From positions 1 to 64,000 of the forward strand of contig CALSUF010000004.1 of assembly GCA_943789465.1 (NCBI GenBank): 64,000 nucleotides of DNA. The letters run 5' to 3'. The position numbers and the translations under genes are program-made. Positions 18,133 through 28,607 of this stretch are shown piece after piece (the stretch's first letter is position 1; each line of letters begins with the position of its first letter). Under the pieces are notes generated by a model. The model worked only from the letters and a program-made list of their open reading frames with translations. It made no database searches and was not told where the DNA came from. The stretch comes from an uncultured Flavobacteriaceae bacterium (GTDB lineage Bacteria > Bacteroidota > Bacteroidia > Flavobacteriales > Flavobacteriaceae).

Positions 18133-18863
18133 TAGAGTGTTTTTTTAGAGTCTTTTAAAGTTTCGTTTAAAGTGTTGAGTTCTTCATCAGTTAAATCGCG
18201 GTAGGTGCCGACGTCACATTTCAAATGAATGTTCATGATGCGGGTACGTTTCAACGATTGAACCTCATAATTAAGATATTCGCACATGCGACGAATTTGA
18301 CGATTGAGGCCTTGTGTTAACACTATTTTAAACTCATAAGTACTTAGTTTTTCTACATTACAGGATTTGGTGGTTTTACCGAGTTCTTCTAGAGGAATGC
18401 CTGCAGACATGCGTTGTACGAATGTTTGAGAAATCGGTTTGTCAACAGACACAATGTATTCTTTCTCATGGTTGTTACTCGCTCTAAGAATTTTATTCAC
18501 GATATCACCATCGTCAGTCAATAAAATCAAGCCTTCACTGTCTTTGTCCAAACGTCCTATTGGAAAAATCCGACTGGGATATTTGATGTAATCAATAATG
18601 TTGTCTTTTTCAACGCCCGTATCGGTCGTGCAAACAATTCCTACAGGCTTATTAAATGCGATATAGGTTCTTTTTTTTGCGTCATTAAGAATGGTCTTTC
18701 CGTCCACCTTAACTTCGTCGCCTTCTAAAACTTTAGTGCCCATTTCTGGGACAATACCATTAATAGTGACTCGACCTTCGTCGATCAGTTTGTCAGCGGC
18801 TCGACGCGAACAATACCCGGCTTCGCTTAAATATTTATTCAGTCTTGTTGAAATTGGTTCCAT
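18132..18863 (-). CDS. rluF: 23S rRNA pseudouridine synthase, RluF/RluB-like
   Basis: The enzyme isomerises a specific uridine in rRNA to pseudouridine. The 243 residues start with an S4 RNA-binding domain ([22 protein letters not shown]). The RsuA/RluB-type catalytic domain follows, with the active-site Asp in [17 protein letters not shown] and the later [16 protein letters not shown] motif. The CEYL form and the Thr-rich [11 protein letters not shown] segment point to the RluF branch, but RluB or RsuA cannot be excluded. A lysine-containing C-terminal tail follows. It is the first gene of a two-gene run with the VOC protein. Confidence 0.85.
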   Translation of the reverse strand: MEPISTRLNKYLSEAGYCSRRAADKLIDEGRVTINGIVPEMGTKVLEGDEVKVDGKTILNDAKKRTYIAFNKPVGIVCTTDTGVEKDNIIDYIKYPSRIFPIGRLDKDSEGLILLTDDGDIVNKILRASNNHEKEYIVSVDKPISQTFVQRMSAGIPLEELGKTTKSCNVEKLSTYEFKIVLTQGLNRQIRRMCEYLNYEVQSLKRTRIMNIHLKCDVGTYRDLTDEELNTLNETLKDSKKTL

Positions 18864-18882
18864 GTGGCGAATTTACAAAAGT

Positions 18883-19710
18883 TTAGTGGTTCAAAAATTT
18901 TATGATCTCGCCCGTAACAAATTCCCCTTTTAGAGAATGACCGAAACTTTCTGTTGAAATAAGTTGTGCGTTTTTGAACTGGGCATCAATATCGATTGCA
19001 TCTTGATAGGGGATGATAGGGTCTTTTTTGTCGTGAATGATCAAGCCTTCGGAATCGATATTACTTACAAAATTTGCCGTTGAAAAGTAACTACAAGGGT
19101 GTCCAAATTTATGTTTAACATGCGTATCGATGCCGTCGTCTATGGTTTTGCTATAGCCCATCATGGTGCTGTAGCGTTCCATAATACCCGTGAATGCTGA
19201 GGGTGCGCCCAAAAGCACAATCTTCTTAGCATCGTTATAGATTTGTTTTTGAAGAAAAATGATGACTGCCATCGCCCCAACAGAATGTCCCATAAAAAAC
19301 GTGGGTTTGAACGTTTGACTTACCACATTGATGAATTCTGAATAGAGTATCGCATTAAAAGTAGCGCTTCCAGAACCACCATGTGCAGGCCCATCTAAAG
19401 CTAGGATAGTGTAGCCTTCTGTTTGAAGTTTTTCTATTTCATACCGCCATCTGTTACTGTTACTTTCCCAGCCGTGTGCCAATAAAACAGTTTCTTTTGA
19501 ACCCTTCCAGTGGTAGGTTTGAATGGGCAAGTCATTATAGTACAAAGTTGTTTTAGTAGCGGTATCTAAAAATAATTTTCCATTTGGCGTAAGTTGTCCA
19601 CCTCGTGGTTTTGAAAACAGTTGTAAGGCAAGTTTTGAGGCGTAGGCCGAGTTAAAAACCCCAATGAAATTTATAAGGGCGCCCACAAGTTTTGGGATAA
19701 GTGATTTCAT
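18883..19710 (-). CDS. alpha/beta hydrolase
   Basis: This 275-residue alpha/beta hydrolase fold protein has no classical signal peptide, although its first 25 residues are fairly hydrophobic. The nucleophile elbow is GHSVGAM. The oxyanion region is LAHGWESNSNRW, ALDGPAHGGSG is the strand-4 motif, and the likely acid and base are in IIHDKKDPIIPY and ESFGHSLKG. The reaction could be esterase or acyl hydrolase; sequence alone does not say. The start lies 10 bases beyond the stop of the upstream cupin gene, so these two and the preceding lipoprotein gene form a minus-strand run. Confidence 0.82.
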   Translation of the reverse strand: MKSLIPKLVGALINFIGVFNSAYASKLALQLFSKPRGGQLTPNGKLFLDTATKTTLYYNDLPIQTYHWKGSKETVLLAHGWESNSNRWRYEIEKLQTEGYTILALDGPAHGGSGSATFNAILYSEFINVVSQTFKPTFFMGHSVGAMAVIIFLQKQIYNDAKKIVLLGAPSAFTGIMERYSTMMGYSKTIDDGIDTHVKHKFGHPCSYFSTANFVSNIDSEGLIIHDKKDPIIPYQDAIDIDAQFKNAQLISTESFGHSLKGEFVTGEIIKFLNH

Positions 19711-19720
19711 GTGTTTGTGT

Positions 19721-20083
19721 CTATTCTTCTCTGTTTACGTTTTCCATTGAAAATGCAGGAGTGCAAATCGCTATATACTCGCAAGGGGTGTCAAAAGGGT
19801 TTGAATATTGTACGCGACTGTTTTTTTCAATTTTAATGGATTGTCCTTGTTCTAAAATCACAGTATCACCTTCTATAATGAATTGTTTTTTTCCTTTTAT
19901 GACGTAGGTATATTCGTCAAATTCTGGGGTTTGAAAAGGCTCACTCCAACCTGGAGGGGCTACCATATGAGCAATACTCAGTGCAGCGTTGCCATTCGTT
20001 GCGTTTCCAAAGTGTTCTTCAATTAGTTTACCATCTGTTGTTGGTACTACAAACGGTTTTTTTTGAATTTTATAAGCCGTCAT
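19721..20083 (-). CDS. cupin-domain protein
   Basis: This is a single small cupin of 120 residues. Motif 1 is degenerate (PPGWSEPFQTPEFDEYTYVIKG, in which a Glu and a Tyr stand where metal-binding His residues are usual). Motif 2 is similar, with FDTPCEYIAICTPAF. It may therefore bind a metal weakly or act as a sensor rather than an oxygenase. The gene is three bases downstream of a lipoprotein gene and 10 bases upstream of the hydrolase gene. No specific function is supported. Confidence 0.78.
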   Translation of the reverse strand: MTAYKIQKKPFVVPTTDGKLIEEHFGNATNGNAALSIAHMVAPPGWSEPFQTPEFDEYTYVIKGKKQFIIEGDTVILEQGQSIKIEKNSRVQYSNPFDTPCEYIAICTPAFSMENVNREE

Positions 20084-20086
20084 ATT

Positions 20087-20641
20087 TTAATACCATTGGA
20101 TGTAAAAATCTTTAATTTTTGCCGTTTCAGGAATGGAGATGGCTTCTATTTTTTGAGTCATATCATAACGCATCTCTTCAGCTAATTCCATTTTGCTGAG
20201 TGTGAAATAAACGTTGATTTCATCTACAGAAATAATCAAATTTCTAAGGGTATTTTGAATACTTGAAATCGTGTATTTTGAGTTGATGTCTCCAAAAGTA
20301 CTCAGGGTATTCAGACCGTCCTTATTTTTGAACCGTTCGTCCATAACACGTACTGTTCGAATAGTTGAAAGGGAATCTAAAGAATAATTAGGATCTAACT
20401 CTAGCAACAATTTACCAGTTCCTTTTTCATAAATACTGATGGTGTTGGTACTGCCTGTGAATTCGTCTCCGCCAATATATTTGCTAATAGAGTCGTTTTC
20501 AAACACCACTTTTAAGGTATTTACTTTTGTAGAGTCTGTAAGCATTCCTACACTGTTTTTGGTGATGGTAAAAGGGTCTGTTATTGTTTCACAAGCCACA
20601 AAAAGGCTTAGTAGTAGTCCTATAAATAGATAGTTTTTCAT
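20087..20641 (-). CDS. hypothetical lipoprotein
   Basis: I do not recognise this 184-residue protein. A lipoprotein signal is clear (MKNYLFIGLLLSLFVAC, lipidated Cys at 17). No acidic cluster follows the Cys directly, so it probably stays facing the periplasm. The body looks like a mixed alpha/beta domain with a ...TRDKDGLNT-like Asp/Asn-rich middle, and it ends KDFYIQWY. It heads the run lipoprotein-cupin-hydrolase on the minus strand and diverges from queE across 100 bases. A DUF4840-type or other Bacteroidota-only lipoprotein is possible. Confidence 0.7.
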   Translation of the reverse strand: MKNYLFIGLLLSLFVACETITDPFTITKNSVGMLTDSTKVNTLKVVFENDSISKYIGGDEFTGSTNTISIYEKGTGKLLLELDPNYSLDSLSTIRTVRVMDERFKNKDGLNTLSTFGDINSKYTISSIQNTLRNLIISVDEINVYFTLSKMELAEEMRYDMTQKIEAISIPETAKIKDFYIQWY

Positions 20642-20741
20642 GATTGGTGTCGTATTATTCAGTACTAGTTTTTTAATTTCGAGTAAAAATAAATGAAGTT
20701 TTATGACTTAAACAAAAAACTGTAAACTATTTTTGCGCATT

Positions 20742-21374
20742 ATGTTAAAAACTGAAATTAAAACGCTCGTTAATGCTGGTAAAATGCTGCCACTTATGGA
20801 GGCGTTCTATACCATTCAAGGGGAAGGGTTCCATAAAGGAACAGCTGCCTATTTTGTAAGAATAGGGGGTTGTGATGTGGGGTGTCATTGGTGCGATGTC
20901 AAAGAAAGTTGGAATGCCGATTTGCATCCGCCAACTTCTATTGAATCCATAGCGGACACAGCAGCTAAAGACAGTCAAACTATTGTAGTTACAGGTGGTG
21001 AGCCGTTGATGTGGGATATGAATCCACTGACAAATGCTTTGAAATCAAAAGGGATGCAAACCCATATTGAAACGTCTGGTGCTTATAGACTAACCGGCGA
21101 TTGGGATTGGATTTGTTTATCTCCTAAAAAATTAAAAGGCCCTTTAGATGAGGTGTATCAAAAAGCACACGAATTGAAAGTGATCGTTTACAATTTGGAC
21201 GATTTAAAATATGCGGAAGAACAAGCTGCAAAAGTAAATTCTAACTGTATTCTGTATCTCCAACCCGAGTGGAGTAAGCGTGATAAAGTCACGCCTTTTA
21301 TCGTCGATTATGTGATGAAACACCCCAAATGGAAGGTGTCACTACAAACGCATAAGTATTTGAATATTCCTTAA
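20742..21374 (+). CDS. queE: 7-carboxy-7-deazaguanine synthase
   Basis: QueE is a radical-SAM enzyme that converts 6-carboxytetrahydropterin to 7-carboxy-7-deazaguanine in queuosine synthesis. The 210 residues contain the substrate-end motif YTIQGEGFHKG and the [4Fe-4S] cysteines in GGCDVGCHWCDVK. This is the shortened CxxxCxxC spacing typical of QueE. VVTGGEPLMW and LSPKK follow. I start at ATG 20742 rather than at the TTG three codons upstream. The gene is alone and followed by a strong terminator. FolE, which makes the pathway's first intermediate, is encoded at 34.3 kb. Confidence 0.93.
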   Translation: MLKTEIKTLVNAGKMLPLMEAFYTIQGEGFHKGTAAYFVRIGGCDVGCHWCDVKESWNADLHPPTSIESIADTAAKDSQTIVVTGGEPLMWDMNPLTNALKSKGMQTHIETSGAYRLTGDWDWICLSPKKLKGPLDEVYQKAHELKVIVYNLDDLKYAEEQAAKVNSNCILYLQPEWSKRDKVTPFIVDYVMKHPKWKVSLQTHKYLNIP

Positions 21375-21379
21375 ACAAA

Positions 21380-21410
21380 AAACGCCTTGATTTTTCAAGG
21401 CGTTTTTTTT
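21380..21410. terminator. terminator between queE and the DUF2911 gene
   Basis: AACGCCTTGA and TCAAGGCGTT pair around a T loop and are followed by eight Ts on the plus strand. An A run precedes it, so it can work for the convergent minus-strand gene as well. Confidence 0.85.
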
Positions 21411-21425
21411 ATAACAAGTGGCAGG

Positions 21426-21971
21426 TTATTTAGTAAAAGGTACGGCAATTCTAATTGTTCCCCAACCTATGTGCATATGTATCCCGTTGTCTGATTTTTC
21501 AAAAGCAATAGAAAATGCTTCTAAGTTTTCTTTACCTTTTGATACTGGAACATCGACACGAGCAACATCATTTTTTTCGCTGTAGAAATAACTTCCCCAA
21601 ACATTTAGGTCCGTACTAACAATTGCAGTCCATTCTTTCTCTCCAGGGATTAGGTAAAACGTATAGGTACCAGCTTTTATTTTGGTAGAACCTAACATCA
21701 TATCTGTGTATAATGTCAATTCAGCAGCTTCATTTGCCCCAGTTCTCCATACCTTTCCTTCGGGAGCTAATTTACCAACCGAACGTCCTTTCAATTGTGG
21801 ACGGCTGTATGTTATTTTGACAAGTTTGTCTGATTCTTTATAAGAACTAGGAAAGGATGCTGCATCCATGGGACTAGCGTCTAGCCCTTTAAACTCCTGA
21901 GCATTTACATTAAATGATACCAACATTAAAAATGCAAAAACAATTGAGGCGATAAAATTTGATTTTTTCAT
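21426..21971 (-). CDS. DUF2911 secreted protein
   Basis: This exported protein of 181 residues has a signal peptide ending NVNAQ. The DUF2911 pattern is visible: VKITYSRPQLKGRSV, GKVWRTGANEAAEL, AGTYTFYLIPGEKEWTAIVS, and the C-terminal IRIAVPF. The family is common in Bacteroidota, probably periplasmic, and has no known biochemical function. The gene is monocistronic. It is bounded by the queE terminator and by a 589-bp gene-free stretch. Confidence 0.88.
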   Translation of the reverse strand: MKKSNFIASIVFAFLMLVSFNVNAQEFKGLDASPMDAASFPSSYKESDKLVKITYSRPQLKGRSVGKLAPEGKVWRTGANEAAELTLYTDMMLGSTKIKAGTYTFYLIPGEKEWTAIVSTDLNVWGSYFYSEKNDVARVDVPVSKGKENLEAFSIAFEKSDNGIHMHIGWGTIRIAVPFTK

Positions 21972-22560
21972 AATAATTAAGATGTATTAGTTTTCGTTAA
22001 AATTACTTTTTAATAAACTAAATAGTCGTAAATAAATACTAAAGTTTAAATCAATTCGTCTAAAAAAACGTGCTGTGTAAAGTTAAACTTTACGGAGCGA
22101 GGTTTTTAAAAAATGACAGTTAAGACTTTTTTTTCATAAGTAGGCATTTTAGGTTTAAATCATTTTTTCTTTAATGAACACCTGAACGAACCCCCTCAAA
22201 TAAGTCACAATACAAGTATTCTGAGTTACAGTCTACACGCATTCACTTAAAAGAAAAATTGGTTATGAAGAATTAGATTTGAGGTCTAACCCTTTAAACG
22301 TAATAAAAATAGAAGTAACCTCCAAATAAGTTTTTGATTTTTATCTAGTAGTATGCGTTTTTTAGAGGCATAAACATTTTTAGTTAATTATAACCCAATA
22401 TCTTGGCTTATTTCACTTTTTGATTGAATTAGGATCTATAATGTTTCATTTATATATTAATTAGTGGTATTTAGTTATAAATTATAATCATTATAATTAT
22501 TCTTATTTATAATATATAAGTATAGCTGCATATTTGCAGTCTAATAATTAAGAAACTATT
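21972..22560. other. 589-bp AT-rich intergenic region with a palindrome and a dispersed repeat
   Basis: No gene is seen. It holds a 17-bp perfect dyad (GTAAAGTT-A-AACTTTAC, 22077-22093) that could be an operator. It also holds a stretch near 22257-22289 that recurs inverted at 46110-46143. Close to asnB there is CATATTTG, one mismatch from the -7 consensus. The region must contain the promoters for both the DUF2911 gene and asnB. Confidence 0.6.
22077..22093. repeat. 17-bp perfect palindrome, possible operator
   Basis: GTAAAGTT and AACTTTAC flank a single central A. It lies 106 bases upstream of the DUF2911 start and about 470 bases upstream of asnB. The symmetric arms without a T run suggest protein binding rather than termination. 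Confidence 0.45.
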
Positions 22561-24228
22561 ATGTGTGGAATTGTATGTGCATTTGATTTAAAACAAAAAT
22601 CAGAAATTTTAAGACCTCAAGTACTTGAAATGTCTAAAAAAATAAGACACCGTGGGCCAGACTGGAGCGGAATCTATAGCGATGAAAAAACCGTGATGGC
22701 GCATGAGCGTTTGGCAATTGTAGATCCTGCATCAGGACAACAACCGCTGTTTAGCGAAGATAAAAAACTAATATTGGCTGCCAATGGTGAAATATACAAT
22801 CACAGAGAATTGCGTAAACAATTCAATGGAACCTATAACTTTCAAACAGCATCCGATTGTGAGATCATTCTAGCGTTATATAAAGAAAAAGGCGTTGATT
22901 TTATCGACGACCTCAATGGAATCTTTGGTTTTGCACTCTATGATGTAGAAAATGACAGCTATTTTATCGCCAGAGACCATATGGGAATTATTCCTTTATA
23001 CATTGGTTGGGATCAAAATGGCACCTTTTATGTGGCTTCAGAATTAAAAGCTTTAGAAGGTGTTTGTACTAAAATTCAATTATTTCCTCCAGGACACTAT
23101 ATGTCAAGTACAGATGGTCAATTTGTAAAATGGTACAAAAGAGAATGGACAGAATACGATGCTGTAAAAGAAAATGAGACAAGCATTGCCGAAGTTAAAA
23201 AAGCGTTAGAAGATGCAGTGCACAGGCAATTGATGAGTGACGTGCCTTACGGCGTTTTACTTTCTGGAGGGTTAGATTCTTCAGTCACCTCTGCTATTGC
23301 TAAAAAATACGCACAGAAACGCGTAGAATCCGATGACACTTCTGAAGCTTGGTACCCACAACTGCATTCGTTTTCAGTTGGATTAGACGGCTCTCCAGAT
23401 TTAGCTGCTGCCCAAAAAGTTGCGGATTATATTGGAACCATACACCACGAAATAAAATTTACAATTCAAGAAGGGTTGGATGCTATAAAAGATGTGATTT
23501 ACAATATAGAAACCTATGACATTACCACCATTCGCTCATCCACACCAATGTATTTAATGGCGCGCGTTATTAAATCTATGGGGATTAAAATGGTGCTTTC
23601 AGGAGAGGGTGCCGATGAGATTTTTGGCGGGTATTTATACTTTCACAAAGCACCAAATGCAGAAGAGTTTCACGATGAAACAGTGCGTAAATTAGATAAA
23701 TTACATATGTACGATTGTCTGAGAGCTAATAAAAGCTTGATGGCCTGGGGAATTGAAGGGCGAGTGCCATTTTTAGACAAAGAGTTTATAGATGTGGCGA
23801 TGCGTATCAACCCTCAAGATAAAATGATCAATGGCGAACGCATGGAAAAATGGGTCATTAGAAAAGCCTTTGAAGACATGCTGCCCGAAAGTGTAGCGTG
23901 GCGTCAAAAAGAACAATTTTCTGATGGCGTTGGTTACAGTTGGATTGACACGCTTAAAGAAGTTGTTGATAAAGAGGTTTCTGATGAGCAGTTGGCAAAT
24001 GCTAAATTTAGATTCCCAATTCAAACCCCACAAAACAAAGAAGAATTCTATTACCGTTCTATTTTTGAAGGCCACTTCCCAAGTGATGCCGCAGCCTTGA
24101 GTGTACCTCAAGAGGCAAGTGTGGCTTGTAGTACTGCTATCGCTCTAGAATGGGATGAAGCCTTTAAAAACATGAACGAACCTTCTGGTAGAGCGATTGC
24201 TAAAGTACACGATAAGGCTTATGACTAG
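22561..24228 (+). CDS. asnB: asparagine synthase B (glutamine-hydrolysing)
   Basis: AsnB makes asparagine from aspartate, ATP and glutamine amide nitrogen. The 555 residues begin MCGIVCAF, so Cys2 is the glutaminase nucleophile after Met removal. The class II glutaminase domain contains RHRGPDWSG and ANGEIYNH. The synthetase domain has the PP-loop LLSGGLDSS, GEGADEIFGGY and RVPFLDKEF. The length matches the bacterial AsnB class. It is preceded by a long gene-free region and followed by a hairpin terminator, so it is probably a single-gene unit. Confidence 0.96.
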   Translation: MCGIVCAFDLKQKSEILRPQVLEMSKKIRHRGPDWSGIYSDEKTVMAHERLAIVDPASGQQPLFSEDKKLILAANGEIYNHRELRKQFNGTYNFQTASDCEIILALYKEKGVDFIDDLNGIFGFALYDVENDSYFIARDHMGIIPLYIGWDQNGTFYVASELKALEGVCTKIQLFPPGHYMSSTDGQFVKWYKREWTEYDAVKENETSIAEVKKALEDAVHRQLMSDVPYGVLLSGGLDSSVTSAIAKKYAQKRVESDDTSEAWYPQLHSFSVGLDGSPDLAAAQKVADYIGTIHHEIKFTIQEGLDAIKDVIYNIETYDITTIRSSTPMYLMARVIKSMGIKMVLSGEGADEIFGGYLYFHKAPNAEEFHDETVRKLDKLHMYDCLRANKSLMAWGIEGRVPFLDKEFIDVAMRINPQDKMINGERMEKWVIRKAFEDMLPESVAWRQKEQFSDGVGYSWIDTLKEVVDKEVSDEQLANAKFRFPIQTPQNKEEFYYRSIFEGHFPSDAAALSVPQEASVACSTAIALEWDEAFKNMNEPSGRAIAKVHDKAYD

Positions 24229-24273
24229 AGATTGTGAAAGCTTAAATAAAGACTTCTGAGGCTTTTGTTTTAG

Positions 24274-26430
<2,157 letters not shown>

Positions 26431-26454
26431 ATAATAACCCCAAATTTTATTTAT

Positions 26455-27501
26455 ATGAAAAAAATAATTATTTTTTGTTCGTTCCTTGTTGGAATGAACG
26501 TATCCAACGCTCAAGATCTTGAAAGTGTTTTACTCGCATCTGACGATGCCAGTCTTTTGCTTCAAAATTATCTTAGTCCATCAATGAAAGGACTCATGAA
26601 CAGTATGAATGGTGGTTGGTACTCAACAGCTAAAACTCATAAAAAACTTGGGTTTGATGTTACTTTTGGACTCAATACTGCTTTTACGCCCAGTAAAGAC
26701 AAAGTATTTCAATTTATAGCCGATGACTACAAATTTTTATCACTTGCAAACGGAGAAACAAGCATTCCAACCGTTTTAAGTAAAAATGAAACGGAAACAG
26801 AAATTAACGTATCTATCCCATATGATGGTGATAAACTAAAAGTCGGCGCATTCAAAATGCCAGGAGGCATCGCAAAAGAGCTACCAGTTAATGCCATTCC
26901 AACCCCTTTTGTTCAAGTAGGCCTGGGTTTACCATTTAAAACAACGGTTAAATTAAGGTACGTGCCCAAAACGAATTTTGGATCAGATGTTGAAGCTAAC
27001 TTAATTGGAGTAGGACTTCAGCATGATTTAACACAATACCTTGGACTCGTAGGAAAACTTCCTTTTTCTGTCTCTCTTTTAGGAGCCTATACAACTTCAA
27101 CTGTTGATTATAACATTCAAAATGGAGATTTATCAAATCAAATTTCTGTAACCAACGGAGGTGCTCAATTCAAATTAAATACTTGGACTGTTCAAGCATT
27201 AGGCTCTTTAGATTTTCAAATTGTGACCCTCTATGGAGGTTTAGGATTCAATAGAGGAACATCAACATTTGATATCAAGGGAGACTATAACCTAACATAT
27301 CAGATTGAATCACCTGATGGGACAAGACAGGGTTCAATTGTTGAGTCCATCTCAGATCCAATTAGTTTAAAATTCAAATCCAGAGGTACTCGTGCTACCT
27401 TGGGTGCGCGTTTAAATCTTCCTTTTATCAAGATTTTCGCAGATTATACGTTACAAGAGTACAATACTGCAACCCTTGGTATTGCATTTAGTTTTAGATA
27501 A
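26455..27501 (+). CDS. DUF6588-type outer-membrane protein
   Basis: This exported protein of 348 residues has a signal peptide ending SNAQ. It is rich in alternating strands and ends in the barrel-like YNTATLGIAFSFR, so an outer-membrane beta-barrel is probable. The N-terminal LLQNYLSPSMKGLMNSMNGGWYSTAKTHKKLGFD fits the DUF6588 family. Members have no known function; transport of a small hydrophobic compound is only a guess. It lies 24 bases after gyrB and 28 bases before mdh, so it is probably cotranscribed with them. Confidence 0.82.
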   Translation: MKKIIIFCSFLVGMNVSNAQDLESVLLASDDASLLLQNYLSPSMKGLMNSMNGGWYSTAKTHKKLGFDVTFGLNTAFTPSKDKVFQFIADDYKFLSLANGETSIPTVLSKNETETEINVSIPYDGDKLKVGAFKMPGGIAKELPVNAIPTPFVQVGLGLPFKTTVKLRYVPKTNFGSDVEANLIGVGLQHDLTQYLGLVGKLPFSVSLLGAYTTSTVDYNIQNGDLSNQISVTNGGAQFKLNTWTVQALGSLDFQIVTLYGGLGFNRGTSTFDIKGDYNLTYQIESPDGTRQGSIVESISDPISLKFKSRGTRATLGARLNLPFIKIFADYTLQEYNTATLGIAFSFR

Positions 27502-27529
27502 TTATAGTAATAATAAAAAATAAATTAAA

Positions 27530-28456
27530 ATGAAAATAACAGTAGTAGGCGCTGGAGCAGTTGGAGCAAGTTGCGCAGAGTACATCGCCATTAAAAACTT
27601 TGCTTCCGAAGTTGTTTTATTAGACATCAAAGAAGGCTATGCCGAAGGAAAGGCAATGGACTTGATGCAATGTGCATCCCTAAATGGTTTTGATACTAAA
27701 ATCACAGGCTCTACCAATGATTATAGTAAAACAGCGAACAGTGATATTTGTGTCATCACCTCAGGAATTCCAAGAAAACCAGGAATGACACGTGAAGAAC
27801 TGATAGGGATCAATGCAGGGATTGTCAAAACAGTCTCCACAAGTTTGGTAGAACACTCTCCAAACACAGTACTGATCGTTGTGAGTAACCCAATGGACAC
27901 CATGACCTATCTCGCTCATAAAGTGACAGGACTACCCAAACATAAAATTATTGGAATGGGTGGGGCTTTAGACTCCGCACGTTTCAAATACAGACTAGCA
28001 GAAGCCTTAGAAGCTCCAATAAGTGACGTGGATGGTATGGTGATCGGAGGACATAGTGATGTAGGAATGGTTCCACTAACATCCCATGCAACCCGAAACA
28101 GTATCAAAGTTTCAGAATTTATTTCAAACGACCGTTTAGAGCAAGTTAAAGAAGATACCAAAGTTGGTGGAGCCACCTTAACTAAACTTTTAGGAACGTC
28201 CGCTTGGTATGCACCTGGAGCAGCCGTGAGTGGATTGGTACAAGCAATTGCTTGTGATCAGAAAAAAATATTCCCCTGTTCTGTATTGTTAGACGGTGAG
28301 TATGGCTTATCAGATTTATGTATCGGCGTACCAGTTGTTTTAGGAGCCAATGGCATCGATCAAATCGTAGAAATCAAATTAAGCGATAGCGAAAAAACAC
28401 ATTTACATACCAGTGCCGAAGGCGTTAAAAAAACAAATTCATTACTAGACGTGTAA
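27530..28456 (+). CDS. mdh: malate dehydrogenase
   Basis: It oxidises malate to oxaloacetate with NAD in the TCA cycle. The 308 residues belong to the LDH-like MDH class. The N-terminal VVGAGAVGASCAEYIA binds NAD and the acidic LLDIKEG selects NAD over NADP. The substrate arginines lie in GIPRKPGMTREEL, and VSNPMDTMTYL follows. The catalytic His is in GGHSDVGMVPL. A weak hairpin follows at 28488-28520 before the secDF promoter. Confidence 0.95.
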   Translation: MKITVVGAGAVGASCAEYIAIKNFASEVVLLDIKEGYAEGKAMDLMQCASLNGFDTKITGSTNDYSKTANSDICVITSGIPRKPGMTREELIGINAGIVKTVSTSLVEHSPNTVLIVVSNPMDTMTYLAHKVTGLPKHKIIGMGGALDSARFKYRLAEALEAPISDVDGMVIGGHSDVGMVPLTSHATRNSIKVSEFISNDRLEQVKEDTKVGGATLTKLLGTSAWYAPGAAVSGLVQAIACDQKKIFPCSVLLDGEYGLSDLCIGVPVVLGANGIDQIVEIKLSDSEKTHLHTSAEGVKKTNSLLDV

Positions 28457-28487
28457 ATATTTTGATCGTGTGTGATTGTATATTCAC

Positions 28488-28520
28488 CAATAAAAGAGCA
28501 TTAAAACACTCTTTTTATTG
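28488..28520 (+). terminator. possible weak terminator after mdh
   Basis: CAATAAAAGAG can pair with CTCTTTTTATTG with one bulge around a 10-nt loop. There is no T run after the stem, so it may only be an mRNA 3' stabilising hairpin. Confidence 0.35.
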
Positions 28521-28536
28521 AAATCAAAAGAATCTA

Positions 28537-28567
28537 TTGTCAATTCACATCGTAAATCATATATTTG
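28537..28567 (+). promoter_or_regulatory. Bacteroidota-type promoter for secDF
   Basis: TTG (28537-28539), a 20-nt spacer and TATATTTG (28560-28567) match the -33/-7 consensus. The secDF ATG is 40 bases downstream of the -7 element. Confidence 0.62.
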
Positions 28568-28607
28568 CTCGTTTATAAAAAATTAATGCAGATTAAATTA
28601 ATTCACA

